10,443 nt of DNA, taken from positions 1-10,443 of the forward strand of contig JAKALG010000020.1 of assembly GCA_021813235.1 (NCBI GenBank), written 5' to 3'. The notes under the pieces are model-generated. The model saw nothing but the letters and a program-made list of their open reading frames with translations, had not been told where the DNA came from and did not search any database. Source of the stretch: a bacterium. GTDB lineage: Bacteria; Patescibacteria; Paceibacteria; UBA9973. This document shows, one piece after another, positions 1 through 5,414 of this stretch (position 1 is the stretch's first letter; each line of letters begins with the position of its first letter). Made by a program: the position numbers and the translations under genes.

Positions 1-59
1 TCTTCTCCATTTTGATATAAGGCGATTATTTCCTCATCACTTTTATCAATAAATTCCAT
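1..59 (-). CDS. Probable RNA polymerase sigma factor, N-terminal fragment (runs off the left edge)
   Basis: Only the first 19 codons are in the window, beginning with ATG at 59 and reading MEFIDKSDEEIIALYQNGE. The pattern of acidic residues, then Ile-Ile-x-x-Tyr-Gln-x-Gly-Glu, is what I expect at the start of region 2 in sigma-70-family (ECF-like) factors, where a DEEL-x-x-x-Y-QNGD-type segment precedes the core-binding helices. That is a resemblance over 19 residues, so the call is tentative. It would bind core RNA polymerase and direct promoter choice. A -10-like TATAAT directly touches the ATG, and TGTTAAACT lies 6 nt upstream of it. Confidence 0.45.
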   Translation of the reverse strand, partial: MEFIDKSDEEIIALYQNGE

Positions 60-74
60 ATTATAAGTTTAACA
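60..74 (-). promoter_or_regulatory. Putative promoter of the sigma-factor-like gene
   Basis: On the minus strand TGTTAAACT (74-66) is a weak TGn-extended -10 with 6 nt to the ATG, the same spacing as at other genes here. A perfect TATAAT (65-60) abuts the ATG. If that box were used, transcription would begin inside the coding region, so the upstream box fits better. No -35 is evident. Confidence 0.3.
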
Positions 75-102
75 TGAAATTATCATGAGGATTATAAAAA
101 TG

Positions 103-174
103 TGCCCTCGGTAGGAATCGAACCTACATCATAACTTCCGCAAAGTTACGTCCTATCCATTGAACGACGAGGGC
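103..174 (-). tRNA. tRNA-Arg (anticodon GCG)
   Basis: A complete cloverleaf of 72 nt. The acceptor GCCCTCG pairs with CGAGGGC; the D stem is GTTC/GGAC; the anticodon stem is TAACT/AGTTA around loop TTGCGGA, giving anticodon GCG; the variable loop has 4 nt and the T arm is GTAGG-TTCGATT-CCTAC. The discriminator is A and the terminal CCA is not fully encoded. It would read CGC and, by wobble, CGU. Most bacteria read this box with A34 modified to inosine, so G34 is unusual. A possible extended -10 (TGCTAATGT, 194-186 on minus) lies 11 nt upstream. It starts 41 nt after the stop codon of the preceding minus-strand gene, so read-through from that gene is also possible. Confidence 0.93.
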
Positions 175-215
175 AAGACAATCAAACATTAGCAGTTTTT
201 ACTAAAAAATTCAAA

Positions 216-683
216 CTAGAAACCCAAAGACTCCATTATTTTTTCAGAGACGTGTTCCTTCATTTCTTCTTCCGGAACATTATTTGAGAGCATTATAGTT
301 TTTATTTCTTCTGTCTGATTTTGATTTATCGGCATTGAAATTATTGGCATGAACAATCTTTCTGATTTTATAAAGAGGGTTGGTTTTTCTCCTTCCTTTT
401 TTACCCAAAAAGATTTTATGTTCCCGTAGGGGAAGAGACGATTTCGGATTTTTAAACCACGCTCATTTAATTCATAAAAAACTAAGTCAGGTTTTTTAAT
501 TGCAAAGATTGTGAGCAATATTCCGCCAACAATTAAAAATAAACCGAAAAAAAAGTTACCGTAAATAAAAGAAGCGACTGATGAAGCTACGATAATGACG
601 CCGAGAGCCCAAAACCAATCGTTGCCACGTTCTTTTTCTTCGTACTCTAACGCTGTCCACTCTAATTTTTTATCAGGTTCCAT
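216..683 (-). CDS. Two-helix membrane protein with a C-terminal PH-like domain (uncharacterised)
   Basis: The protein has 155 aa. An acidic, aromatic N-terminus (WTALEYEEKERGNDWFW, residues 9-25) leads into two adjacent hydrophobic helices at about 26-41 and 43-62, so both termini should be cytoplasmic. Residues 65-155 form a soluble beta-rich domain followed by an amphipathic helix ending in ESLGF. The layout of two helices then a small beta domain resembles bacterial PH-domain (YcxB/DUF5673-like) membrane proteins; I recognise the pattern, not a named family. No catalytic motif is visible. The start at 683 is supported by a strong promoter: TTGAAT, 16 nt, TATAAT, then 7 nt to the ATG. There is no Shine-Dalgarno sequence. 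It is transcribed towards tRNA-Arg(GCG) and divergently from the secreted DUF5666 protein. Confidence 0.8.
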   Translation of the reverse strand: MEPDKKLEWTALEYEEKERGNDWFWALGVIIVASSVASFIYGNFFFGLFLIVGGILLTIFAIKKPDLVFYELNERGLKIRNRLFPYGNIKSFWVKKEGEKPTLFIKSERLFMPIISMPINQNQTEEIKTIMLSNNVPEEEMKEHVSEKIMESLGF

Positions 684-690
684 TATTATA

Positions 691-718
691 ATTATACTCC
701 CACATCTATTTTATTCAA
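691..718 (-). promoter_or_regulatory. Sigma-70-type promoter giving a leaderless transcript
   Basis: On the minus strand: -35 TTGAAT (718-713), 16-nt spacer, -10 TATAAT (696-691), then 7 nt (TATAATA) to the ATG at 683. Transcription would start at or within one base of the start codon. Confidence 0.65.
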
Positions 719-766
719 AATTTTTAATGCACCATTTTTAGAAAAACAACGTATATATCTAATATG

Positions 767-785
767 CAGAATAAGTCGTATTCTG
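767..785. promoter_or_regulatory. Dyad in the divergent intergenic region (possible operator)
   Basis: CAGAATA-AGTCG-TATTCTG is a perfect 7-bp inverted repeat with a 5-nt centre. It lies in the 190-nt AT-rich gap between the divergent genes at 683 (minus) and 874 (plus), about 70 nt from the minus-strand -10 box and about 70 nt from the plus-strand one. Its placement suits a dimeric repressor or activator site, but such a dyad also arises by chance. Nothing else clear was seen in 719-850. Confidence 0.25.
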
Positions 786-873
786 TAGTTTATTATCAAT
801 AATTAACTAAAAATTAATCAAGTTATAAGCTAATTAATCTGGTAGGCAGTTCTATTAGATTGAATAAAAAAAT

Positions 874-1686
874 ATGAAAAATAAAAAATATATCTATAGT
901 TTCATGGCTTTGGCCATATTAGCAACTCTAGCGACAGCAGTTCCTGCTTTTGCTGACAATAGTGTATCAACAGACCAATCCAACGACATTAGTATTGGTG
1001 GTATGGTACGTGGTCGTGTGCTAGGTATAGGGAAAATAAATAAACCTATAATGAAGCCCGCTGTATATGGCACAGTTTCTGCTGTAAATGGCAATATTAT
1101 CACTGTGACCAAAACGCAGAGTTCTAAAATGAATACAACCGTGGCCCCTGTCACTGTCACTTACACGGTAGATGCGACTAATGCGACAATCGTGAAAAAT
1201 AATGTTGCAGGCACTATTGCAAGTATAGTTGTCGGTGACACAATCGTTGCGCAAGGTACCTTAACTGGGACAAACCTTGTCGCTACAAATATTCGCGATG
1301 GAATTATGATGAGGAAAGAAAGAGGCGACTTTAGTAAGACAGAAAATAAAAACAATCAAAAACCTCCTACTTTCACAGGTAATGGACAACCGATTGTTGC
1401 TGGAACTGTAACAGCCATAAATGGTACAACTCTAACAGTTACAAACAAAAGTAATGTCACTTATACGATTGACACGACAAATGCAAAAATCTTGCAGGGT
1501 TCAAATACTATTTTAGTTTCAAATGTAGCTGTGGGTGATAACATTGTTGTCCAAGGTACAGTGAATGGAAATGCTGTAGTTGCAGCTACTGTCATTGACC
1601 AAGCTAAAGTAGCAGGAACAAAAGCGGAGCATCAAGGATTTTTTGCTGGAATTGGTTTATTCTTCGCACATCTGTTTGGTTACTAA
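874..1686 (+). CDS. Secreted protein with two DUF5666 repeats
   Basis: The protein has 270 aa. Residues 1-27 are a classical signal peptide: MKNKKY, a hydrophobic core, and VPAFA cleaved before DN. There are two homologous beta-barrel-like repeats. One is at about 64-142 (GTVSAVNGNIITVT, then YTVDATNATI, then VGDTIVAQGTL). The other is at about 174-243 (GTVTAINGTTLTVT, then YTIDTTNAKI, then VGDNIVVQGTV). These are DUF5666-type modules, small OB-like folds of unknown function. A basic, Asn-rich linker (about 144-170) joins them. The end, GFFAGIGLFFAHLFGY, is hydrophobic and may contact the membrane. The protein should be exported and act at the cell surface. The best -10 is TAGATT (856-861), 12 nt before the ATG, and no Shine-Dalgarno is present. 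It stands alone, followed by a terminator at 1703. Confidence 0.9.
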   Translation: MKNKKYIYSFMALAILATLATAVPAFADNSVSTDQSNDISIGGMVRGRVLGIGKINKPIMKPAVYGTVSAVNGNIITVTKTQSSKMNTTVAPVTVTYTVDATNATIVKNNVAGTIASIVVGDTIVAQGTLTGTNLVATNIRDGIMMRKERGDFSKTENKNNQKPPTFTGNGQPIVAGTVTAINGTTLTVTNKSNVTYTIDTTNAKILQGSNTILVSNVAVGDNIVVQGTVNGNAVVAATVIDQAKVAGTKAEHQGFFAGIGLFFAHLFGY

Positions 1687-1702
1687 AAAATTTAATATAG
1701 AT

Positions 1703-1742
1703 AAAAAGACTGATGCTTTCGCATCCGTCTTTTTGTTTTTTA
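1703..1742. terminator. Bidirectional rho-independent terminator
   Basis: AAAAAGAC-t-GATGC pairs with GCATC-c-GTCTTTTT around the loop TTTC: 13 pairs and one mismatch. On the plus strand it is followed by GTTTTTT, which ends the DUF5666 gene. On the minus strand the loop is GAAA and the stem ends in TTTTTAT, which would end transcription from the gene stopping at 1760. Confidence 0.85.
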
Positions 1743-1759
1743 GATAATTAAAAATTAAA

Positions 1760-2182
1760 TTAGTTTGATATTGTCTTTAATTTTCTACCACACCAATCAG
1801 AAGTTTTACTACAAATATTAAACAAATTTAAACACTCGTTTCTTATAGCATCAACTGACGATTTGTAGCAATAACTTGCATCTTCCTTTTGTAAAACAAA
1901 GTCAATATAACATGAATCTCTCCCTGGTATGTCGTTAAGATCAATGGAATCACAAATAGTTATATCTTCATTGTACAAAGCTACTTGTGCATAACAATTA
2001 GACTTTGGTCCGGGGGTGTATCCCATTGATGTCATTTTACTACAGTAGGAAGTATCTTTAGTGTGGATAGCTTTGTTTTGAAGCCAATTATTATATGAAG
2101 TACTCAAAGAAGTGTTTGAGAATATTATCCACAGAATTATTATAGTGATAATTACAATAATACTGACTAGAATTTTCTTCAT
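1760..2182 (-). CDS. Membrane-anchored Cys-repeat protein (uncharacterised)
   Basis: The protein has 140 aa from ATG at 2182. Residues 3-21 form one strongly hydrophobic helix after MKK, an uncleaved anchor or signal. The rest is extracytoplasmic and carries eight cysteines at 47, 63, 77, 91, 105, 117, 124 and 131. Four of them (63, 77, 91, 105) are exactly 14 residues apart, within helix-like units of the form NCY-A-VALYNEDITIC and SCYIDFVLQKEDASYC. This suggests disulfide-stapled helical hairpins. I recognise such repeats from uncharacterised CPR and archaeal proteins but know no function. An in-frame upstream ATG at 2245 would overlap tRNA-Ser and is rejected; the one at 2188 lies in the predicted promoter spacer. 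A TATAAT box exactly 6 nt upstream supports 2182 as a leaderless start. Confidence 0.8.
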   Translation of the reverse strand: MKKILVSIIVIITIIILWIIFSNTSLSTSYNNWLQNKAIHTKDTSYCSKMTSMGYTPGPKSNCYAQVALYNEDITICDSIDLNDIPGRDSCYIDFVLQKEDASYCYKSSVDAIRNECLNLFNICSKTSDWCGRKLKTISN

Positions 2183-2188
2183 ATCCAT

Positions 2189-2194
2189 ATTATA
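2189..2194 (-). promoter_or_regulatory. -10 box of the Cys-repeat protein gene
   Basis: TATAAT on the minus strand (2194-2189), followed by 6 nt (ATGGAT) and then the ATG at 2182. The predicted transcript begins at the start codon. No convincing -35 was found in the short gap after tRNA-Ser. Confidence 0.55.
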
Positions 2195-2220
2195 TACTAA
2201 TTTTACAAAACTTGTATTTG

Positions 2221-2307
2221 CGGAGGCGGTGAGATTCGAACTCACGAGGAGCTTTCACCCCTAATAGTTTTCAGGACTATCTCCATAGACCGCTCGGACA
2301 CGCCTCC
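2221..2307 (-). tRNA. tRNA-Ser (anticodon TGA), with C at position 33
   Basis: A class II tRNA of 87 nt. The acceptor GGAGGCG pairs with CGCCTCC and the discriminator is G. The D arm is TCCGAGCGG...GGA, typical of serine. The anticodon stem ATAGT/ACTAT encloses the loop CCTGAAA, so the anticodon is TGA (reads UCA and probably other UCN codons). The long variable arm is GGGG-TGAAAG-CTCC and the T arm is GTGAG-TTCGAAT-CTCAC. CCA is not encoded. The base before the anticodon is C instead of the near-universal T33. It lies between a homing-endonuclease gene (ends 13 nt upstream) and the Cys-repeat protein. Confidence 0.93.
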
Positions 2308-2319
2308 CTTAAACAAACC

Positions 2320-3024
2320 TTACTGTATTTTAAACTTTTTTTCAAGCTTAGGATTGTTTGTCCCTATTTCATCAAAATATTTTTCTATGTCTTTTTTGTT
2401 ACTTAAATAAATATTTTTGTTAGAATTTTTTGTTGGGGAAAAACCCATATTTTCTAAATTCTTTTCAATAAAAGTTAAAAGATTTTTATTACTGTTTGTG
2501 AAAGTTAATTGTTTATATATCTGTAATCCTTTCTTACCTTTATAATATTTAAGACAAATCGAACCTTCTGTATCAAAAAGTCCACGTATTGTTGCTTTTG
2601 TAAAAGAACAATTTTTTGTTATCCAGGCGGGGACTGACCTTATTTTTGGGCTGAACCCGATTTTTATTAAATAATCACTTATTTCTTTTGACGAAATTTG
2701 TATTTCTTTAGTACCCCTTTTTGGTCTATCCATGAGACAAACGTTTATTTTTAAAAATGATTTTTTAATTAGATAAATAATTTGTTTTTCATAACCTTTG
2801 TCAGCAATTAAGTTGAGGTATATTCTCGTGTAATATTTTGTTACACTTCCATCTCCGAGTAATATCCCGAAGAGTTCCGCGAGTTCTAAGCTATATTTCA
2901 TGGGCAGTGTTACTTTTTTCTTGTTGTTTAAATTATATCTATTTGAACACATTAAAGAGCAGAAAACTTGTTTTTTGTATTTAGATTTAAAAATATTCTT
3001 ACAAAATCCACAAGATTTTTCCAT
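2320..3024 (-). CDS. Free-standing LAGLIDADG homing endonuclease with N-terminal zinc finger
   Basis: The protein has 234 aa and two LAGLIDADG motifs, so it is a single-chain pseudo-dimer. Motif 1 is LAELFGILLGDG (48-59) with metal-binding D58. Motif 2 is ATIRGLFDTEG (144-154) with E153 in the catalytic position. Each is followed by a beta-rich DNA-binding half. The N-terminus adds a treble-clef-like finger with C5, C8, C22 and C26. Such enzymes cut a long asymmetric site and spread their own gene or a host intron. No split host exon is visible: the neighbouring tRNA-Ser and DUF5652 genes are intact, so it looks free-standing. Its stop is 12 nt from the 5' end of tRNA-Ser. The start at 3024 follows an extended -10 (TGCTATAAT) by 6 nt. 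Base composition resembles the neighbours, so recent transfer is not evident. Confidence 0.88.
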   Translation of the reverse strand: MEKSCGFCKNIFKSKYKKQVFCSLMCSNRYNLNNKKKVTLPMKYSLELAELFGILLGDGSVTKYYTRIYLNLIADKGYEKQIIYLIKKSFLKINVCLMDRPKRGTKEIQISSKEISDYLIKIGFSPKIRSVPAWITKNCSFTKATIRGLFDTEGSICLKYYKGKKGLQIYKQLTFTNSNKNLLTFIEKNLENMGFSPTKNSNKNIYLSNKKDIEKYFDEIGTNNPKLEKKFKIQ

Positions 3025-3030
3025 ACTTTC

Positions 3031-3039
3031 ATTATAGCA
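3031..3039 (-). promoter_or_regulatory. Extended -10 promoter of the LAGLIDADG gene
   Basis: TGCTATAAT on the minus strand (3039-3031), then 6 nt (GAAAGT) to the ATG at 3024. This is a TGn-extended -10 that can work without a good -35. It predicts a leaderless mRNA. Confidence 0.6.
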
Positions 3040-3072
3040 TAGTTTCCGCTAAACCACTCGTCAGTCAATATA

Positions 3073-3102
3073 CTAAAATACTCCCATAGGGGAGTATTTT
3101 AG
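3073..3102. terminator. Perfect 13-bp hairpin, probable terminator of the DUF5652 gene
   Basis: CTAAAATACTCCC (3073-3085), loop ATAG, GGGAGTATTTTAG (3090-3102). All 13 bp pair. It lies 21 nt beyond the stop codon of the minus-strand DUF5652 gene and before the endonuclease promoter. On minus the stem ends in TATTTTAG and is not followed by a long T tract, so termination strength is uncertain. It may instead mark the edge of the inserted endonuclease region. Confidence 0.55.
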
Positions 3103-3122
3103 GTTAAAAATTTTAATTAAAA

Positions 3123-3383
3123 TTACAATTGAGGCCCTGCCGTCTTAGAGAAAATTTGTTTTATATCTGCTCCTTTCTTTTTTGCGACGAAGAAGATATA
3201 AATTATTTCTAATATTCCTATTGTATTTACAATAAGAAGTATAAGAAACCACCACTTGTTGTTATTTTTGGCAGCTATCCATAATGCACAGCCTTTCCAA
3301 AAAAGAACCCATATTGCGACGACCCCTACTATTAATGGAGACACACCAAAACTATTTGTGAAAAACATATTAAATTGTTCCAT
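3123..3383 (-). CDS. DUF5652 family membrane protein
   Basis: The protein has 86 aa. It matches the DUF5652 pattern: a first helix (about 16-36, SPLIVGVVAIWVLFWKGCALW) ending in WKG-x-ALW-x-AA, a polar turn KNNNKWW, then a second helix (about 45-66) containing the hallmark NTIGILEIIYIFF, followed by a basic, soluble tail (KKKGADIKQIF). This small two-helix family is common in Patescibacteria; its function is unknown. The start at 3383 follows an extended -10 (TGGTATAAT) by 9 nt. It is transcribed divergently from ruvX across a palindromic element. Confidence 0.88.
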   Translation of the reverse strand: MEQFNMFFTNSFGVSPLIVGVVAIWVLFWKGCALWIAAKNNNKWWFLILLIVNTIGILEIIYIFFVAKKKGADIKQIFSKTAGPQL

Positions 3384-3392
3384 AATGTATAT

Positions 3393-3401
3393 ATTATACC
3401 A
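3393..3401 (-). promoter_or_regulatory. Extended -10 promoter of the DUF5652 gene
   Basis: TGGTATAAT on the minus strand (3401-3393), with 9 nt to the ATG at 3383. The predicted 5' leader is only 2-3 nt. Confidence 0.55.
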
Positions 3402-3417
3402 GAAGTAAAATTTTTAT

Positions 3418-3500
3418 GCTACCCCGTAGTAGATTTTGGAAAAGCTCAGACTTTTGGTTTGAGCGTGCTTCGCACATTTCCAAAATTCACTACAGGGTGC
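3418..3500. repeat. Imperfect long palindrome with two internal hairpins (three-way junction)
   Basis: The outer arms are 3418-3442 and 3477-3500. The core GATTTTGGAAA/TTTCCAAAATT is almost perfect, then come one wobble and one mismatch, GTAGT/ACTAC, and ACCC/GGGT. Inside are two hairpins that exactly abut: GCTCAGAC-TTTTG-GTTTGAGC (3444-3464, one mismatch) and GTGC-TTC-GCAC (3465-3475). Only A3443 and A3476 are left unpaired at the junction. It sits between the divergent promoters of the DUF5652 gene and ruvX, so it should be in neither transcript. It could act as a DNA cruciform, a regulatory site or a small palindromic mobile repeat. Confidence 0.7.
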
Positions 3501-3506
3501 TAGTAT
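3498..3506 (+). promoter_or_regulatory. Extended -10 promoter of ruvX, at the palindrome edge
   Basis: TGCTAGTAT (3498-3506) overlaps the last bases of the palindrome's right arm and is followed by 6 nt (TTCAAT) and the ATG at 3513. This predicts a leaderless mRNA. The -35 region would lie within the right arm, so the fold of the palindrome could control access. Confidence 0.55.
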
Positions 3507-3512
3507 TTCAAT

Positions 3513-3950
3513 ATGACTAGATTTTTGGGTATAGATTATGGGACAAAAAGAATAGGTGTGGCTATTTCAGACGAAAATGGCGTTTTGGCTTTTCCAAAAG
3601 AGATTATTTTAAATAAAATAGACACCTTTAAGAATCTTGGGAAAATAATAAAAGAGGAAAATATTTCAGAAATTGTGATTGGAGAGTCAGTAGATTTTTC
3701 TGGAAAGTTAAACGCGCTCTCGGCGAGGATTGAAATTTTTATTTTAGAACTCAAGGAAAAATTTAATTTACCAGTCCATAAACAAAAAGAATTTTTGACA
3801 TCTGTTGAAGCTCGTAAAGGTGGAAATACTAAAAAAAGCTTGAGTCAGTCACAAGTACACAGCAAAGTAAAACAAATTAAAAGTGGGAGGATAGATGCAG
3901 GGGCGGCCGCATTGATATTACAAAGATATTTAGATAAAATTAACAAATGA
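3513..3950 (+). CDS. ruvX: Putative pre-16S rRNA nuclease / Holliday junction resolvase YqgF (RuvX)
   Basis: The protein has 145 aa, normal for the family. It has the RNase H-like fold of YqgF: FLGIDYGTKRIGVAISD at 4-20 with the first metal ligand D8; the second strand IVIGES (54-59), where many members have VVGLP; and RIDAGAAALILQRYL (126-140) with the last conserved acidic residue D128. The usual DER-x-TT-x-EA motif reads KEFLTSVEA (92-100): E93, T96 and E99 are kept, while D and R are K92 and F94. Family members trim the 5' end of 16S rRNA and may resolve DNA junctions. The start follows an extended -10 by 6 nt. The stop overlaps the next gene by 4 nt (ATGA), so the two are translationally coupled. 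Confidence 0.9.
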   Translation: MTRFLGIDYGTKRIGVAISDENGVLAFPKEIILNKIDTFKNLGKIIKEENISEIVIGESVDFSGKLNALSARIEIFILELKEKFNLPVHKQKEFLTSVEARKGGNTKKSLSQSQVHSKVKQIKSGRIDAGAAALILQRYLDKINK

Positions 3951-4279
3951 TAATAACTCCTGAAGATTTTAAAAAAGTTGATATCGTAGTAGGCAAAATT
4001 TTATCGGCAGAAAAAGTTCCAGATACTGACAAATTACTAAAACTGTCTGTTGATTTAGGAGAAGGAACAACTAGGCAGATAATTTCAGGGATTTCATTGT
4101 ATTTTCCAGACTGTAGTGTACTAATTGGTAAGAAATGTATGTTTGTCGCCAATCTAGAGCCGAAAATCATTCGTGGAATAGAGAGTCAAGGCATGATATT
4201 AGCGGTTTCTACCCCAGAAGGTGCTTTTTCTTTACTTACGCCAAACGATGAAGTAGGAGTAGGGGCCCGTGCGAGATAA
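3947..4279 (+). CDS. Stand-alone tRNA-binding OB-fold protein (MetRS beta / Trbp111-like)
   Basis: The protein has 110 aa and consists of one EMAPII-type tRNA-binding OB-fold. Diagnostic segments are DFKKVDIVVGKILSAEKVPDTDKLLKLSVDLGE (7-39), RQIISGI (43-49), VLIGKKCMFVANLEPKIIRGIESQGMILA (58-86) and a terminal VGVGARAR. They closely follow the C-terminal beta domain of methionyl-tRNA synthetase and the free-standing Trbp111 protein. It binds the elbow of tRNA without sequence specificity and usually works as a dimer, often raising the tRNA affinity of MetRS. No catalytic synthetase domain is attached here, so MetRS itself must be encoded elsewhere. Its ATG overlaps the ruvX stop (ATGA), it has no Shine-Dalgarno, and it is presumably co-expressed with ruvX. 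Confidence 0.9.
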   Translation: MIITPEDFKKVDIVVGKILSAEKVPDTDKLLKLSVDLGEGTTRQIISGISLYFPDCSVLIGKKCMFVANLEPKIIRGIESQGMILAVSTPEGAFSLLTPNDEVGVGARAR

Positions 4280-4319
4280 TTAAATAGTATAAATAGTAGC
4301 GATAGCGTAATGAATATTG

Positions 4320-4325
4320 TATAAT
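4320..4325 (+). promoter_or_regulatory. -10 box of the pilus operon; decides the pilM start
   Basis: TATAAT (4320-4325) followed by 6 nt (ATTATT) and the ATG at 4332. A possible TTG start at 4317 overlaps the box itself and would fall outside the predicted transcript, so ATG 4332 is the start. No -35 match is obvious. Confidence 0.6.
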
Positions 4326-4331
4326 ATTATT

Positions 4332-5414
4332 ATGTTTAGGGATTTAAATAATAAATTATTCTCAACACCAAAATTTCTTGAACTACCTTCTTTTGGTTTA
4401 GATATTTCAGATGAATCTATTAAATTTTTAGAGCTTGTTAAAACCAAGGAGGGTTTGAGAGTGGGTCATTATGGAGAGAAAAAAATTCCGGCAGGCATAA
4501 TTGAGTCAGGTAAAATAAAAGATTCCCAAAAAATGGAAGAAATTTTGATGTCTTTAAGGAAGGAAGAAGGTATCAGGTCTGTCCGTGTATCCTTGCCAGA
4601 ACAACAAGTATATCTTTTTAGTCTCAGATTGGAGAAGGCAGGATTGGAAAATATTAGAGAAGCTATAGAATTTTCTCTGGAAGAATATATTCCGATACCA
4701 GCGCAAGACGCAGTGTTTGATTATGAAATATTGAGTGAAGATGAAAAAAGTTTAAAATTGCAAGTTGCTGCTATTTCAAAAAACGTGGCTCTGGAATATC
4801 TTTCTGTTTTTAAGAATTCAGCGATCTCAGTTCTCTCTTTTGAGTTAGAAGCTCAGGCCATCACTAGATCTGTTGTAAAAAAAGGTGACCTAGATACTTA
4901 TATGATAGTTGACTTTGGCAAGAAGAGAACGGGGATATTTATTATCTCTCAAGGTGTTGTGATATTCACTTCTACTTTAGACGTAGGTGGGGCTATGTTG
5001 ACCAATATGATTGAGAAAAATTTCAAAATAAGTTTTGAAGAGGCAGAAAAAAAGAAAAAAGAGTCTGGTCTAAGGCGCGATACCGCAAATACAGAAGTAT
5101 TTTCTATCCTTTTAAATGGAGTCTCTATTCTACGTGACGAAATAGTAAAACACTTTTTATATTGGCATACACATAAAGACGAAGAAGGAAAAGACAGGCC
5201 ACCAATTAAAAAAGTGATTCTCTGTGGCGGAGACTCAAATTTAATAGGACTTTCTGAATATTTTTCTGTCAGTATGAAAACGAGTGCAGAAGTAGCCAAT
5301 GTTTGGATTAATATAGAAGACACGGGAAAATATATTCCAGAAATAAGTCTTGAACAGTCATTAACATTTGCGGCTGCCTTGGGGCTCGCATTAGGAAATT
5401 TTGAACATGATTAA
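4332..5414 (+). CDS. pilM: Type IV pilus assembly protein PilM
   Basis: The protein has 360 aa and an actin-like ATPase fold. Visible nucleotide-binding elements are FGLDISDESIKFLEL (21-35, phosphate 1), YMIVDFGKKRTGIFI (190-204, phosphate 2) and KKVILCGGDSNLIGL (293-307, adenosine loop). The segment SLPEQQVYLFSLRL (88-101) through EEYIPIPAQDAVFDYEIL (117-134) is characteristic of the PilM/SHS2 family. PilM sits in the cytoplasm and binds the N-terminal peptide of PilN, linking the pilus motor ATPases to the inner-membrane platform. The next gene, pilN, starts inside its last codons with an 8-nt overlap, so the pair is translationally coupled. The motor, platform and pilin genes are not in this window. 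Confidence 0.92.
   Translation: MFRDLNNKLFSTPKFLELPSFGLDISDESIKFLELVKTKEGLRVGHYGEKKIPAGIIESGKIKDSQKMEEILMSLRKEEGIRSVRVSLPEQQVYLFSLRLEKAGLENIREAIEFSLEEYIPIPAQDAVFDYEILSEDEKSLKLQVAAISKNVALEYLSVFKNSAISVLSFELEAQAITRSVVKKGDLDTYMIVDFGKKRTGIFIISQGVVIFTSTLDVGGAMLTNMIEKNFKISFEEAEKKKKESGLRRDTANTEVFSILLNGVSILRDEIVKHFLYWHTHKDEEGKDRPPIKKVILCGGDSNLIGLSEYFSVSMKTSAEVANVWINIEDTGKYIPEISLEQSLTFAAALGLALGNFEHD

Noticed and set aside
894..1355. Three minus-strand reading frames of 64-88 codons opposite the DUF5666 gene
   Set aside because: They lie within a well-supported gene with signal peptide and domain repeats, show no family likeness, and have no promoter or coupling.
2183..2245. Longer reading frame start for the Cys-repeat protein (ATG 2245)
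   Set aside because: The extra codons lie partly inside tRNA-Ser and across the predicted -10 box; ATG 2182 is 6 nt after TATAAT and starts directly at MKK plus the membrane helix.
3418..3500. CRISPR repeat or rho-independent terminator as explanation of the palindrome
   Set aside because: There is a single copy with no spacer array; it has no T tract and lies upstream of both divergent start sites.
4949..5323. Minus-strand reading frame of 124 codons opposite pilM
   Set aside because: Shadow of pilM, with low-complexity composition and no recognisable motif.
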